From the NCBI GenBank assembly GCA_030704615.1, contig CM060731.1:86904756-86968755 (forward strand): a DNA stretch of 64,000 bases. Reading direction: 5' to 3'. Below the pieces are notes generated by a model. It saw only the letters and a list, made by a program, of their open reading frames with translations, had not been told where the DNA came from and did not search any database. The position numbers were made by a program, and so were the translations under genes. This document shows, piece by piece, positions 46,352-56,920 of the stretch; position 1 is the stretch's first letter, and each line of letters begins with the position of its first letter. The stretch comes from Takakia lepidozioides. Taxonomy: Eukaryota; Streptophyta; Takakiopsida; Takakiales; Takakiaceae.

Positions 46352-46600
46352 TCAGCTTATGTCTTCAACCTCCTCCAGATAGTCATTGTAGTCTCGAAGT
46401 GATGGAAAACCGTCCTCTCGTTTATTGAACAAGTTCTGAATTCTCCGACGCACAGCAATCTCCTTGTTCATTTCGCAGTGTTCGGCTTGTCCTTCCTGAT
46501 CAACGCACTCTCTCAGACATTTCTGTGCTCTCAACTCCAGGCTAGGAAGAAAGAGGAGCAAAAAGCTGGGGGCTGGATTCCGGAACTTGGTCGCAGACGG
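46352..46600 (-). pseudogene. CDK-activating kinase assembly factor MAT1 fragment
   Basis: Read leftwards: NKEIAVRRRIQNLFNKRE then FPSLRDYNDYLEEVEDI. It matches the conserved region after the RING of MAT1, the TFIIH/CAK subunit (E-V-x-I-R-x-K...Y-N-K-R-E-x-D-F-P-S-L-R-E-Y-N-D-x-L-E-E-V-E). Only about 40 residues are clear; upstream similarity to the RING part is faint. It is a single exon or captured piece, immediately downstream of the Obg relic on the same strand. Confidence 0.7.
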
Positions 46601-46616
46601 GCGTTTGAAGAGGCCT

Positions 46617-47330
46617 TCATGAGTATGTGGATGAAGATAGCTGGTATTGGAGAAGGTCATAAGCTGCACGAACCACAGCCAAAGTTCCCTGCTTTGTGGC
46701 GGCACTCATGCAAAATGATTCTACCCCTTGTGATCTCAATGTCTCTTGAAACATGGGCCAGCGATCTACTGCCTCTGGGATATCCATCTTGTTCAAAGCC
46801 ACTACGTGTGGTTTAAGTGCCAAGTTGGCGTTGAAGAGCTGCAGCTCCAAGCGCACTGCTTCATACTCCTGAACAGCTTGCACACTTGTACCGTCCACCA
46901 CCTGCACTAGGACACGGCAACGCTCTGTGTGACGGAGGAACTCATGGCCCAAGCCCTCATGTGCCCTTCCAGCAGGCCGGGTAGATCAGCCACCACCATC
47001 GATGTGTCAAAATCCAATGCCACGACCCCTAAGTTGGGCAGCAGTGTAGTGAAGGGATAGCTGGCAATTTCAGGGCGCGCAGCACTGATGGCACTCAAAA
47101 GTGTGCTCTTGCCAGCATTTGGAACGCCCACTATGCCCACATCTGCAACCAGCTTCAGCTCCAATTCCACCTATATTTCTGCACCCTCTTCGCCATTTTC
47201 GGCCATCTGAGGAGTCTTGTTGCGACCAGTTTTGAAGGCAGTGTTGCCTCGCCCACCCCGACCTCCCGGCAGCAGCAGCTCCCGTTTCCCTGGAGTGGTC
47301 AATTATAGCAGAACATCTCCATTCCTTCAG
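46617..47330 (-). pseudogene. Obg-family GTPase relic
   Basis: Leftward. A Gly-rich Obg-fold end ([20 protein letters not shown]), [10 protein letters not shown], a TAG (47171-47173), then [20 protein letters not shown] (G1 begins at GVPNAGKST), [12 protein letters not shown] and DLPGLLEG (G3). One base is missing at about 46965, so [13 protein letters not shown] continues in another frame, followed by [10 protein letters not shown] (G4). Obg proteins act in ribosome assembly in bacteria and organelles. The stop and the frameshift show this copy is dead. It lacks the C-terminal domain. Confidence 0.85.
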
Positions 47331-47771
47331 TCTTCCCAACGTCGTGGCCTCTGTGTTGACATTGGCTTCACCTGCTTTAGCCTTGGAAAGCTATTATGAA
47401 GGTTTGAAGAAGGCGTCCAAGGAATTCTTAGGGAACTTGCAGTGAATCGCAAAAAACGTGGGAACAAGGAACCAAAGGATTCCAATTGAAAATAGTTTTT
47501 CCTTGTATTTGTTTCTATTTAAGGTCATGTATTATATTTACAGAGCCTCTTTGGCCATATCTTTGTCATATGAGCTCCGTTTGACTCAGTCTTTGAGGGG
47601 ATAGCTGCAGAAAGGGGAAATCAACCTATTTAGACTGGTTTTAGTTTTTTGGACTCTGCTAAAAATCTATGGAATTTTTTGAGTGTGAGTGTGCTATGAA
47701 AGATCCACAATTCTGTTTCTAGAACCTGTTGTGGTCTACACGAGAGACAAATCTGGGGATGTCCTCCTTGT

Positions 47772-48309
47772 ATGGCTGGGGGAAATGAGGACGTAATTGA
47801 AGGGCAGGTCTCTTCTCTTAGCCTGTGCACACAAGGGGACAAGATTTATGTTTCTCAAGGAACTCAGACTGATTTGCGTGGAGAGCAATTGGACGAGTTG
47901 ATTGCATACTGGGAGTCAGGCATTAGCAATAGACAACAAACTGCAGTACTTGGCGTTGAGGGCCTCAATATTGCTTTGGACAATCAGAACTCTGTTGGAG
48001 CAAGCAGTTCTGCAGCTGTAGGAGAAATACCAAAGTGGGTGGAAGCTAGGCTTGGAACACAGCCAAAGACAGCCCCGGGGACCAAGGTGTTCAGCCACAA
48101 GGCCGTGGTGTACTGGAGCAAAGGAACAGGAGCTACACAAGTTTTTGCAATCAACTACCTGGCAGAAAGAGGATGAGGGTTGGTTAGAGCGAGCTACTGT
48201 AGCTTGGGATAAGGTTAGTAACAAGTTTCTGGACATAGATATACCTCCTACACCTTACCATCATGCAGAGCGAGGCACTTTGAGAGAAGTCTGGCAGTTG
48301 ATAGCATAA
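47772..48309 (+). CDS. Hypothetical open frame
   Basis: A 134-residue frame (MAGGNEDVIEGQVSSLSLCT) with a following overlapping frame to 48309 (LLERATVAWDKVSNKFLDID when read continuously). No family recognised. It could be a decayed retroelement gag piece, since an LTR follows at 48953. Confidence 0.25.
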
Positions 48310-48952
48310 ATCAGGATTAGATCTTGCTTGGTCGGGCCTCTATTCTTTCCCTCCCTCTTTTTACTATTTTCATTACTTTGTACTTGTAGTTGCCAAACCC
48401 TCTCTTGGTGGAGGCCAGTCAGTCTGGGGTTTTGGGCTGGGATGTTCTGCAGGATCAGCACTGCAGATGGATTTTGGTGTGGGGGTGTTGATGTTTTGAT
48501 TTCTTGTGTTTGGATCCCCCCCAACGCCTGCATGCTTGACTTTGCGCCATGTTGGTTTTGTGTGGGCGCTTGCTTTCATAGGGATTAGGCCGGATTTGAT
48601 CACCGGTCAATCCTAGAGTATGCTGTCCGTGGTGAGGCTGGAGTGATGACCAGCAAGACCACCAGTGTTTCTTCTATGGTGAGGCTGGGTTGATGACCAG
48701 CCAACCATAGGAGTTCTTGCGGTGGATGCAGGTGCAGGTGCCCTTAGCCACTGGGATATGACCCTTAATCCGCAACAGGTGCTCACCTATGTCACTATTA
48801 GAATTAGTACTAGAGCCTTATAGTGTCATGTGGGGGAGGTGCGGGTTGTGAGTGTCATCACGGAGTTATCCAAGGGTTTTGAGGGGAGTACGGCTACAGG
48901 TAGTAGCTGTGAGGGTGGGTTCACCAGATGAGGTGTTCGTTTCAGACCACCT
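48310..48952. other. No gene; short duplicated phrase
   Basis: GGTGAGGCTGG-AGTGATGACCAGC occurs twice (about 48632 and 48678). Nothing else recognised. Confidence 0.35.
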
Positions 48953-49956
48953 TGTTAGAGGACTGTCTGGGACTTAGACACTTAAACGGGATCTGTAGGG
49001 TACCCTTAATTTTTGCACAGACTGAGACCAACAGGAGCCTTAGGGGTGACAACAGCGCACTGTAGAGGGGGGTTACACAGCCCGTCACAGTAGTCACAGC
49101 CGACACAGCCCGTCACAGTCGTCACAGCCGACACAGCCAACACAGCCCGTTACAGTCATCACAGCCGACACAACCACACAGCCCGTTACAGTCGTCACAG
49201 CAGCCGACACAGCCGACACAGCCGACACAGCCACACAGCCAGTCACAGCCCGACACAGCCAAACACAGTCGCACAGCCAGTCACAGCCCGTCACAGTTTC
49301 ACACAGCCAGTCACAGCTTGACACAGCTGTCACGATCATAGGGAACGGAGAGCAGGACAGGGAACGACTGTGGGAACAACACCTGCGAAGGGAACATGTT
49401 AGTTCACAGACGACGGTTAGTGAGGGAAACGGTTAGAACCACGGGTAGGAAGATAAAGGGAGAAGCGGGGAATTTTGGGAATATCATTCGGTGGAGGACT
49501 TCTTGGTCATGGAGGAGAGGGGATCGGGCAGAGATTAAGAACGGAAGTGAAGATAGAGAGATGATGAGTAGATGCTTGTTATATGCAAGGCTGTAATGAT
49601 ATTGTAGAGCACATTAGAGACACAATGGCTTCGGCCTGATACCTGATAAATCATAATCGGATACTTTTACGATACAATCACACTGTGTAGAGAGATCTGA
49701 GTGAAGCTGTGGAATGAATGGATGAGTTGATGGAATCCAATAGATTGATAAAGCAAACTGATACTTAATTATCAATGGTAAGGTAGCTAACATGAATGCC
49801 AAAAGGGAAACAAATAGGAAACACCCCCATGAAATACACTAGCTGTAGGTCATGACTAATTGTTCTGCGCGGGCTGAGACTTAGAGATTTCCAACTCTTC
49901 TATCTTGGAGTTTCGCTCAAATAGCGAAGGGATGGGTGAGTAATTGCCGCGCGACA
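48953..49956 (+). repeat. LTR (copy 2), 1004 bp, probable 5' LTR
   Basis: TGTTAGAGGACTGTCTGGGA ... GCCGCGCGACA, the same family as 13075-14037. It has a longer internal CACAGCC/GACACAGCC tract (about 49078-49330). The sequence before it is not a polypurine tract, while the sequence after it looks like a primer-binding site, so it is the left end of an element. Confidence 0.85.
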
Positions 49957-50963
49957 TTTGGCGACCATACTGGGGAACTGAGGCTTGAACAACCAGATGT
50001 GACAGGCATCTGGTGGGATCATGGTGGTTGGACCATTAAGAATTTTGAAGTGAATCAAATTCCCTGTGGAACGAAGGAAGAAAGATTGTCCAAACAATTC
50101 TTTCAAAGGTTCTTGGAATTGCCAGACGGTTGTAAAGAAAATATTCTTAAGCGAGTGCATGATGCTGATCCGAATGGGGTCTGGAGAAAGGAGTGATAAA
50201 GATTATCAGGTAGCCTAGAGGGAAGAGCACGTTGGTTACCAACATTGGTTATGTGATAGCATTGCTATCCATTAAGCGAGTAGAGTTTGAAAGCTGGGAA
50301 GAAAGAAAGGTGAATGTTTATACTCATATGCATGAAGAGCTTGTACTGGTAAAGAATTGGATTCCAAAGGATATTTTGTGGATCAAACTCACACCAAGAA
50401 AGTTTTCAGACTGTTTGCATATGGTTATATGGTAACGGAGACTTCAAGTATAGCAAGGGTGCATTGAAGCTTGAAAGAAACCAGGCATATACGAGAGATA
50501 TTACAGAAGAGAGTTTTGGTTATTGCCACATTAAAAGAAATGAAAGACAGGACATGAGTGATGAAAGAGAAGCTAGACGCCAAGATATTCAGCAAAAGAG
50601 AAGCTATCTGAAAGCTAATAATCCATATCTTGGAGAGAGGAATAGACATGGGAATCATCTGGACCTCTCACACCATTAAGATCAAAGAGTACATCACCCA
50701 TACCGGAAGAACTAGAGTTGGATGCCACTCCTTCTGTTTCTTTGCAGAAAGATTAAGGGAATTGTACAGGAAGAAGATCAATCACGGTGAAAGATCTGAG
50801 GTACATCCCTGGATAAAAGATTTGACAAAAATCTTTGATAAGAGTTGGCATGGAACACCAAAAGCAGGAACTCCAGTTTCTGAAGCAGACGTGAAGAGGA
50901 AGAGGATGTGGCAGAGCCAACGGAGAGTTCAGACTCTCCAACACCATTACATTGAGTTACATG
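49957..50963 (+). mobile_element. Internal region after the 5' LTR, decayed, cut by the gap
   Basis: Short rightward frames: VTGIWWDHGGWTIKNFEVNQ (about 49936-50196), then VEFESWEERKVNVYTHMHEE, then a basic frame (KRKRMWQSQRRVQTLQHH) running into the N run. No RT or protease motif. Not alignable by eye to the polyprotein at 9-13 kb. Confidence 0.4.
49959..49976 (+). other. Candidate primer-binding site
   Basis: TGGCGACCATACTGGGGA starts two bases after the LTR CA end. The TGG start pairs with a tRNA CCA end. Which tRNA was not determined. Confidence 0.5.
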
Positions 50964-51463
50964 NNNNNNNNNNNNNNNNNNNNNNNNNNNNNNNNNNNNN
51001 NNNNNNNNNNNNNNNNNNNNNNNNNNNNNNNNNNNNNNNNNNNNNNNNNNNNNNNNNNNNNNNNNNNNNNNNNNNNNNNNNNNNNNNNNNNNNNNNNNNN
51101 NNNNNNNNNNNNNNNNNNNNNNNNNNNNNNNNNNNNNNNNNNNNNNNNNNNNNNNNNNNNNNNNNNNNNNNNNNNNNNNNNNNNNNNNNNNNNNNNNNNN
51201 NNNNNNNNNNNNNNNNNNNNNNNNNNNNNNNNNNNNNNNNNNNNNNNNNNNNNNNNNNNNNNNNNNNNNNNNNNNNNNNNNNNNNNNNNNNNNNNNNNNN
51301 NNNNNNNNNNNNNNNNNNNNNNNNNNNNNNNNNNNNNNNNNNNNNNNNNNNNNNNNNNNNNNNNNNNNNNNNNNNNNNNNNNNNNNNNNNNNNNNNNNNN
51401 NNNNNNNNNNNNNNNNNNNNNNNNNNNNNNNNNNNNNNNNNNNNNNNNNNNNNNNNNNNNNNN
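50964..51463. other. Assembly gap of 500 N
   Basis: Exactly 500 unknown bases, a typical fixed-size scaffold gap. Open frames through it are meaningless. Confidence 1.
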
Positions 51464-52277
51464 TTGCTATAGGCCCACCTGGCACTTACTGCCCATAGTT
51501 TGCATGGCAGGGAAGGAAACTAAAACGGCTACATTCATGGATGAGCCAATCTTCATCCGTGCAGATCTTGTCGAGGGGAAATTAAATGTGCCCTGGAGTG
51601 TTGTGAGGAATTGCAGCGTTTGCTTGAATTTCTTCCAGCCACCGCGCTGCTGCTCCTCCATCCGGAAGCTACTGTCATTGCGTACTTCGCTACTCTTTTT
51701 CAGGGATGCGTGCGCCAAAATCCTGCTGACTTACCTTATCATGGCCACGATTATGCTATGTTCAAACCAGAATCAGGAGACATTCATTGTCTGGCTCTCT
51801 GTTTTTCACAGATGCTTCTGGAATCAAGCGGGAGTCTTTGCGCGCAATGGAGTATCTGGAGGGCTATTACCGCTTTGAGCGAGGTGAGGGCGAGGGTCAA
51901 TGCGGTCCTTGGGTCTGAAAATGTTGACCTCAATATACGAGGTGGAATGGGATGCCAGACAGATCACCGCACGGCCTCACTTTGGCGCTGGAAACTGCTG
52001 CCAGTGGACCAGGGAGGACGGCCACCGGGGAAAACGTATATTCGTGGAGTTCCACTCCGCTTTTCCAGTGTATGGAGACATTCGGCAGTTGCGAAGATGA
52101 ATCGCACGGGCACAGGCGAGGCCCACAGTGACTTGTCAATGTGATGTGGTGGTATGATGGGGACATCAACCTTGGAGCGTGGGGAGGAAATGCATGCTTA
52201 GCCCGGCGGTAGCTAGCTTAGGAATCCGATTACAAAAACTTGTATTGTACAAAAAAATTTGTTATAAAGGAACTGGG
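51464..52277 (+). other. Post-gap region with unidentified overlapping frames
   Basis: Rightward frames share the stretch (LQRLLEFLPATALLLLHPEA; FTDASGIKRESLRAMEYLEG; IFVEFHSAFPVYGDIRQL), suggesting one gene with frameshifts. No family recognised. Confidence 0.3.
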
Positions 52278-52650
52278 TTCCGAATGTTGTGCGTCCTATT
52301 TTGTTTGGAATGGTGATGCATGGTATGGTTGGCTAGTGTGTAGAATGCATGCTAGCTTATAAAAGTGGGAGAGGTAAATTGGGTTAATCGTGTGTTTGCG
52401 TAGTGCCGAAATCGGGTGACTCCATCCAAGGGGCAAGGAAACTTGCGACTTCTTTGGAAGTTCACGTGCTAGTGCGCACCTGGCACGTGCGCGTACTATA
52501 ACTGCGCTACCGAGGGGGTTGCTTGTAGTGCGGGCTAACGCGGAAGCTACGTGCTTCCGTTCACGTACTATAATCGTGTAGCCTGGGACGAAGTCGTAGT
52601 GCGGCTTTGGCGTGTTCCCGTACCTCAGGCCAGCCATTCCAAGGCGGACC
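52278..52650. repeat. 360-bp dispersed repeat, copy B
   Basis: Same repeat as 17333-17694. Here TTGGAATGG (52304) and CCATTCCAA (about 52633) are clear inverted ends. Internal words such as ACGTGCTTCCGT are conserved. Confidence 0.75.
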
Positions 52651-52659
52651 CAATTGTAG

Positions 52660-53790
52660 TGATTGGGGCGCACGGTTGGTTCAAGGTTATCTTCCTAGTC
52701 AAAGAGGGTTCCAGGTGAACCCTTGCTCAAGGTGATGCCAAAAGCGGCATCATGAGCAGTCGCAAGCAATGTTGTTCCAGTAAGGCGATTCGATCCTCAA
52801 GGAGGATCGTTCTTGCCTTGAAGTAGGCCAAGATGAGTGCACTGGGAGGAGCTTGAGAGGCCTCCACCCTTGGCCGGGACTTGGAGGAAGTCGGCCGAAC
52901 TAGCTAGTGGAAGGAGAGTCAAGTGTGGGGGTTTGGTTCTTGCCATGGGACGCCATGGTACGGAAACAAACTCCTTGATGTGGGACGCCCACAACTTGGA
53001 TGTTCGTTTCTACAAAATGGACAAGTCGATGAGGACATCGACTCCCTGTTGGTAGGGGTGTGTGTCGCGGCCCTTTGCCTTGAGAGTAGGGGGGTCGGGA
53101 CACATGAGGGGCTGCCTCTGTGGTGGTGGGGGCAGCGGCAGCGATAGGTATGGGGGGGCTGAAGCACCTTGAGTGCCCAAGGCACTCAGGGAAGCGGAGG
53201 CGCTCACTAGGTGGAAGCCCCGCACACCGGGTTGCGGTGGGGTGGCTCCACAAGGGGTGGTGGTTAGCTTAGTGGGACTTAGTGGGGGTGGCATAGGACT
53301 CACCATGGGGGCGGAGACCTCGTGGTGGGAGTCGTGGGGAGTCTTGGACTCATCACGGTCCATAGGGGCCGTGGTGAGCGGGCCAAGACTCACCGTGACT
53401 CACCACCGGGAATCGAGGGTCTTCGTGGTGGTTCGCCATAAAATGGCATGGCTGGTTGTGAAACCCCCCGCGGCAGCTACAGAAGTATATATATGGAGTA
53501 GTAACCCCCGAGAACGGTGCAAAGCCCGTTGGTGACCAAAAACTAGTGAGTAAGCGAGCGAGCCGGAAAGCGAACAAAGAGTGGGGAGCTGTTCCGGACT
53601 GCCATCTACCAAAGGGAATTCCACTAGGCCCAAAATAGGTGGAGGGTCTATCGGGAGAGCGAAGGGGACCGTTATGTCCCGGTGAGCAGCCGAAGCTCCA
53701 AGTTGCCCGGCGGCCGGTTGGGAGTCAGGCGCGCGCATCAAAGCGAGTAACTATGACTTGAGGGGGAGCTTACCGAAGTGAGGTGCGCGA
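52660..53790 (-). repeat. Tail of the methyltransferase retroelement, inverted duplicate of 62970-64000
   Basis: Read leftwards this matches the plus strand at the right edge of the window, from GTCGCGCACCTCACTTCGGTAA onward, over about 1 kb with small indels. It covers the 3' end of the methyltransferase frame and a non-coding tail with GGGTGTGTGTCGCGG and GATTCGATCCTC. Confidence 0.8.
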
Positions 53791-54722
53791 CACATCAAGT
53801 TAGTCCACCATAGCCGTGGACGATCAGCCCGTGATCCCACTGCAGCTGCATCCAGCAACACTGCTGACCCAAGCCACGACCGGACTTGATGCACACTGGC
53901 CATCACCCTGGCCTGAGAATCGCCCATCAGTGGCACATTCTCCAAGATGTATGCTGGAGATACAGCTTGATGAAGCTGTGAGTAGCACAACACCCGCACC
54001 ATCTCCTAAAACAGACCCAACCTCGAGTCTCGCAATCCATTGCCATGCCCAGCTGATGAATGCCCTTGGCAGGGCCAACCTGCCACTACTAGATCAATGG
54101 AGCCAACCCGCTCCAAATCCTGCGCCCCCAGCAACGAAATGTCTGCTGGCAAGGCCTGCTGATATCCACGAGCTGTAGACACCGACAACAACTCAGGGTA
54201 CTACTGCACCAACTGAGCAATATGGCGTATGGAGACGAGTCGTGCAGTCTCATCCCTCTCCACATACAGGTAACGTCGTACCCGTACACCTACCTGTAGA
54301 ACAGCAGCCAATCCGGTGCTGATCCCGCCAAACAAGTCCTGAAGGCAAATGCCTTCATCCGGACACTGCCACACGATCGGTGTGGTGTCCAATGGTGACA
54401 ACTGAGGTGGTCCTGGTGCAATCCCCGCACTGTCCTCCTCTCCAAACGGTACAAAAGCCTCTTCCCAGGCTTGTTGCACCTGTCGATCAGCAACCCGCTG
54501 CAAATCCTTGCTCGAGCCCCACAATGGAGTGTGAGCAACCATGGCAGGCAACTCCGCCATACCATACATGTCATCCTACTCTTTTGGAGGCGACACATCT
54601 TCTGAATGAGTATTCCCATCCAACAACTCTCTAGGCCAAGTCACTGCAGCAGTGAATGCTGCCAGTGTTGGCATCTTGCCTCGCTGGGCAACCGCAACTC
54701 CTCCTATGAACGTCACAGGGAG
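53403..54722 (-). pseudogene. C5 cytosine DNA methyltransferase domain of a retroelement
   Basis: Leftward frame continuous with the protease upstream. Motif I is ICLQDLFGGISTGLAAVL, motif II YLYVERDETARLV, motif IV VVAGWPCQGHSSAG (catalytic Cys in PCQ), motif VI YILENVPL (Glu of ENV), and motif VIII RADRPRLWWTN. They are in normal C5-MTase order. After 53751 the same frame runs on (QLPTLCSLSGSLAYSLV) to a TGA at 53400-53402, perhaps a decayed recognition/motif IX region. The only interruptions are TAG codons at 54576, 54201, 54006 and 53751. The enzyme would transfer methyl groups to cytosine. Captured C5-MTases in retrotransposons are reported from charophytes and dinoflagellates. No RT is visible here. 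Confidence 0.8.
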
Positions 54723-55661
54723 CTACACACGCCGGCCCTCCCCTGACTGCCATCCAGGCCTATAGGAAGCTGACTCCTCCCAAAAATCCAGGGTGAAGCC
54801 CATGAGGTACAACACTGCCCCACCAACAAGGACATCGTACGAGACCGCGTCTGTCACAATGGCCTTGGCTCTCATCACTGATCCATCCGTAGGATGATCC
54901 GGCTGTAGTTTGATAGCCAGCTCACGCCGTGTCATGTCCCGAACCTGCTCTGATCCTCCCAGAGATGTCTGTATCTGGAAAGGGCACGGCTCCATATCCG
55001 CCTCCGTGAGGCCCAAGCCTGCAATAGCATCTCTACCCAACATCAATGGCTGAGCTCCCGAGTCCAACAAGACCCGCAGTGGCTGGTACCTCTTGCCTGC
55101 CGGTCCACTCAAACAGAAAATGTCATCCTGGTTGTCTAACATGACAACTCCAGGTGTCACCATGGCGCGCTCAATGGCTGGCCTAGCTGGCAGCTCCATC
55201 AACCTGGCAGCTACAGCTTGCCATGGCGCCACCGTGGCAGTCTTGACCCTCACATCCGAGGATCCCTCCGGCACTACACCTCCCACTATCTCCGCAGAAG
55301 ATGAAGTAACCTCCCCACTCTCAGAGAGTGTAGCTGCCAGCCTGAACACCTCAGCTGGTCTTACCCCCGGCGTCGCAATCATGGTAGCTGAGAACAATGG
55401 AGCCTGGCACACAGCTGTGGCCGCCCCCAGCAGCACACTAGTTGCCATAGCCTTGGCAACACTAGGTAGTGGTGCTGCCCGTGTAGCTCTCCCCAATGGC
55501 ATAGTAACCTCCGCCTCGGTAACAGTCGGGCGAGAACTAGGTGCCATGGACGGCGTTGACACTGTCTCCGCCAATGTGAATGACTGATGAAGCCTGGCCT
55601 GACGGCTTGCCTCCCCACGCTGTGGATCCAACTCCACCTCCGCACCCTGTGGCTCAGGAAC
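54723..55661 (-). pseudogene. Retropepsin-like aspartic protease fused upstream of the methyltransferase
   Basis: In the same frame as the methyltransferase, separated by TAG at 54723-54725. A Ser/Thr/Ala-rich N-terminal part precedes the protease core: RPAIERAMVTPGVVMLDNQD, RVLLDSGAQPLMLG (active-site D-S-G), DAIAGLGLTEADME, and VSYDVLVGGAVLYLMGFTLD (flap and I-L-G-like end). A TGA at 55662-55664 ends the frame upstream, so gag joins by frameshift or decay. A copy lies at 19446-19970. Confidence 0.8.
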
Positions 55662-56229
55662 TCATGCTGCTCCTCGAGTCACTGCCGCAGCTGACTCCAC
55701 TTGCATTAGTGGTAGTCCTGCCCCGCACATAGTGGTAGTGGTAGTGGTGCCCGGCAACTAGTGGTAGTGGTGCCCCACCCACAGTGGTAGTGGTAGTGGC
55801 ACCCCTCACTAGTGGTAGTGCTACCCCACAGATGAATCCCATGCCTCCCATGTCTCCTCCCTCAGGAGCAGGAGGTGGACCATCCGGCCTTGGAGCCGGT
55901 ACCACCTGAGCTGTGGCCATGGCATCGAGCCTCTACTCTAGCTGCTGAAGCCGGTTGGCCATGCCTTGGTCACCACCCCGACCTCCGCGTCCTTGTCCAT
56001 GTTGAGCTTGCCCTTGGCCTGCACCTCGTGCCTGGCCACCTCGTCCTCTCTGGGCTGCTCCACCTCGCCCCCGGCCACCATTGTTCCCGGTGGAGGAAGG
56101 TGGGAGTGAGACAGCCGCAGGGCAGGAAGAGGAAGAACAGCCATTACAGGAAGAGGGCGGACTTACAAAGAGGGCCTGTATAGACGAAGATACGACGAGC
56201 GCAATAGCGCAAGTGATGCTCACTTCCAC
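55662..56229 (-). pseudogene. Gag-like RGG-rich region of the methyltransferase retroelement
   Basis: Leftward frames: GNNGGRGRGGAAQRGRGGQA, then LDAMATAQVVPAPRPDG, then Gly/His/Tyr/Thr repeats derived from GTAGTGGTAGTG-type microsatellite. RGG tracts can bind RNA, which would suit a gag C-terminus. No zinc knuckle. It joins the protease across a frame change. Confidence 0.4.
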
Positions 56230-56485
56230 GGCCGATTCTACACTACAGAGAGAAGGAGATGATCAACAGCCAGAAAATCCTATACTGCAGGGAGAAGGAA
56301 ATGTGCAGCCCCACGAGACGACTTTGATGGAGATTATACCTGCCAATTTCAACACGGAGGTTTGGCAAGAAATGGCCACACAAATGGAACAGCAAGCAAG
56401 GGAGGTGGAAAGCATAGTTTCGCAGCAGCAGCAAGCGATGGAGGTGACGCAGAAACAACAGCAGTTCTTCCCTCTGCTGCAGTAG
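56081..56485 (+). CDS. Gln-rich coiled-coil fragment
   Basis: Rightward frame with AGQEEEEQPLQEEGG, TEVWQEMATQMEQQAREVE and SQQQQAMEVTQKQQQF, ending in TAG. It resembles the coiled-coil gag proteins of the LTR family here but cannot be aligned by eye. Its left part overlaps the RGG region on the other strand, so only the part from about 56120 is likely real. Confidence 0.4.
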   Translation: MFPVEEGGSETAAGQEEEEQPLQEEGGLTKRACIDEDTTSAIAQVMLTSTADSTLQREGDDQQPENPILQGEGNVQPHETTLMEIIPANFNTEVWQEMATQMEQQAREVESIVSQQQQAMEVTQKQQQFFPLLQ

Positions 56486-56529
56486 TGTGGTATTGCTGGT
56501 CAGAACCTTTGTCATCTGGGCTTTAGTGG

Positions 56530-56915
56530 CTTTGATTTGTTTTGTGATTGCCTCAATTTCTGTCTCCGTTGTTCGGTATTGATCTCTCTCCGCGTCAAGA
56601 TCTGCGTGGACTGCCTGAGTTTCTTGCTTCTGCCTCTGCCACTTCTATTCCCATTTAGCTTGGAGTTCCTCCAGGTGGTTGTACTAGCGGAGCATAGCAC
56701 TCTTCTGGTCCTCCAAAACAGCAATTGTAACCTCATGGTTACATGTCGTTCGTGCTGCTGCAAGCTCCTACTGGTGCTTGGCTTTGATGTGCTCCAGGAT
56801 CATATTAAGTTGCTCTGGGGTTATGTAATCTTTGGCTCTGTTCATGTATATCGTTGCCTAATTCAGAGCTTGTACTGCCTGGAGAACGACATTGCCTGGT
56901 GTTTCCTCCAATCAC
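56530..56915 (-). pseudogene. Decayed coiled-coil gag-like frame with four TAG codons
   Basis: One leftward frame reads NRAKDYITPEQLNMILEHIK, AVLEDQKSAMLR, YNHLEELQAKWE, ETQAVHADLDAERDQYRTTE. It is broken only by TAG at 56858, 56768, 56684 and 56645. Glutamine at those sites would keep the heptads. It lies between an LTR at 57383 and the Gln-rich frame on the other strand. Confidence 0.6.
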
Positions 56916-56920
56916 GTGTC

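Noticed and set aside
46352-47330. Functional operon-like pair of MAT1 and Obg
   Set aside because: Eukaryotic context, one stop and one frameshift in Obg, and only a single exon's worth of MAT1.
50220-50265. Possible tRNA-like A box (GGTAGCCTAGAGGGAAGAGC)
   Set aside because: No B box at the right distance and no cloverleaf.
49978-50963. Ty3 or copia pol after the second LTR
   Set aside because: No protease, RT, RNase H or integrase motif can be read in any frame before the gap.
50630-51878. Long open frames through 50.9-51.5 kb
   Set aside because: They span 500 unknown bases.
53403-55661. Firm claim that UAG encodes glutamine in this organism
   Set aside because: The P2 relic and the methylase gene end in TAA and other frames end in TAG or TGA; CHG deamination of methylated transposons explains the excess of TAG more simply. 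Kept only as a hypothesis.
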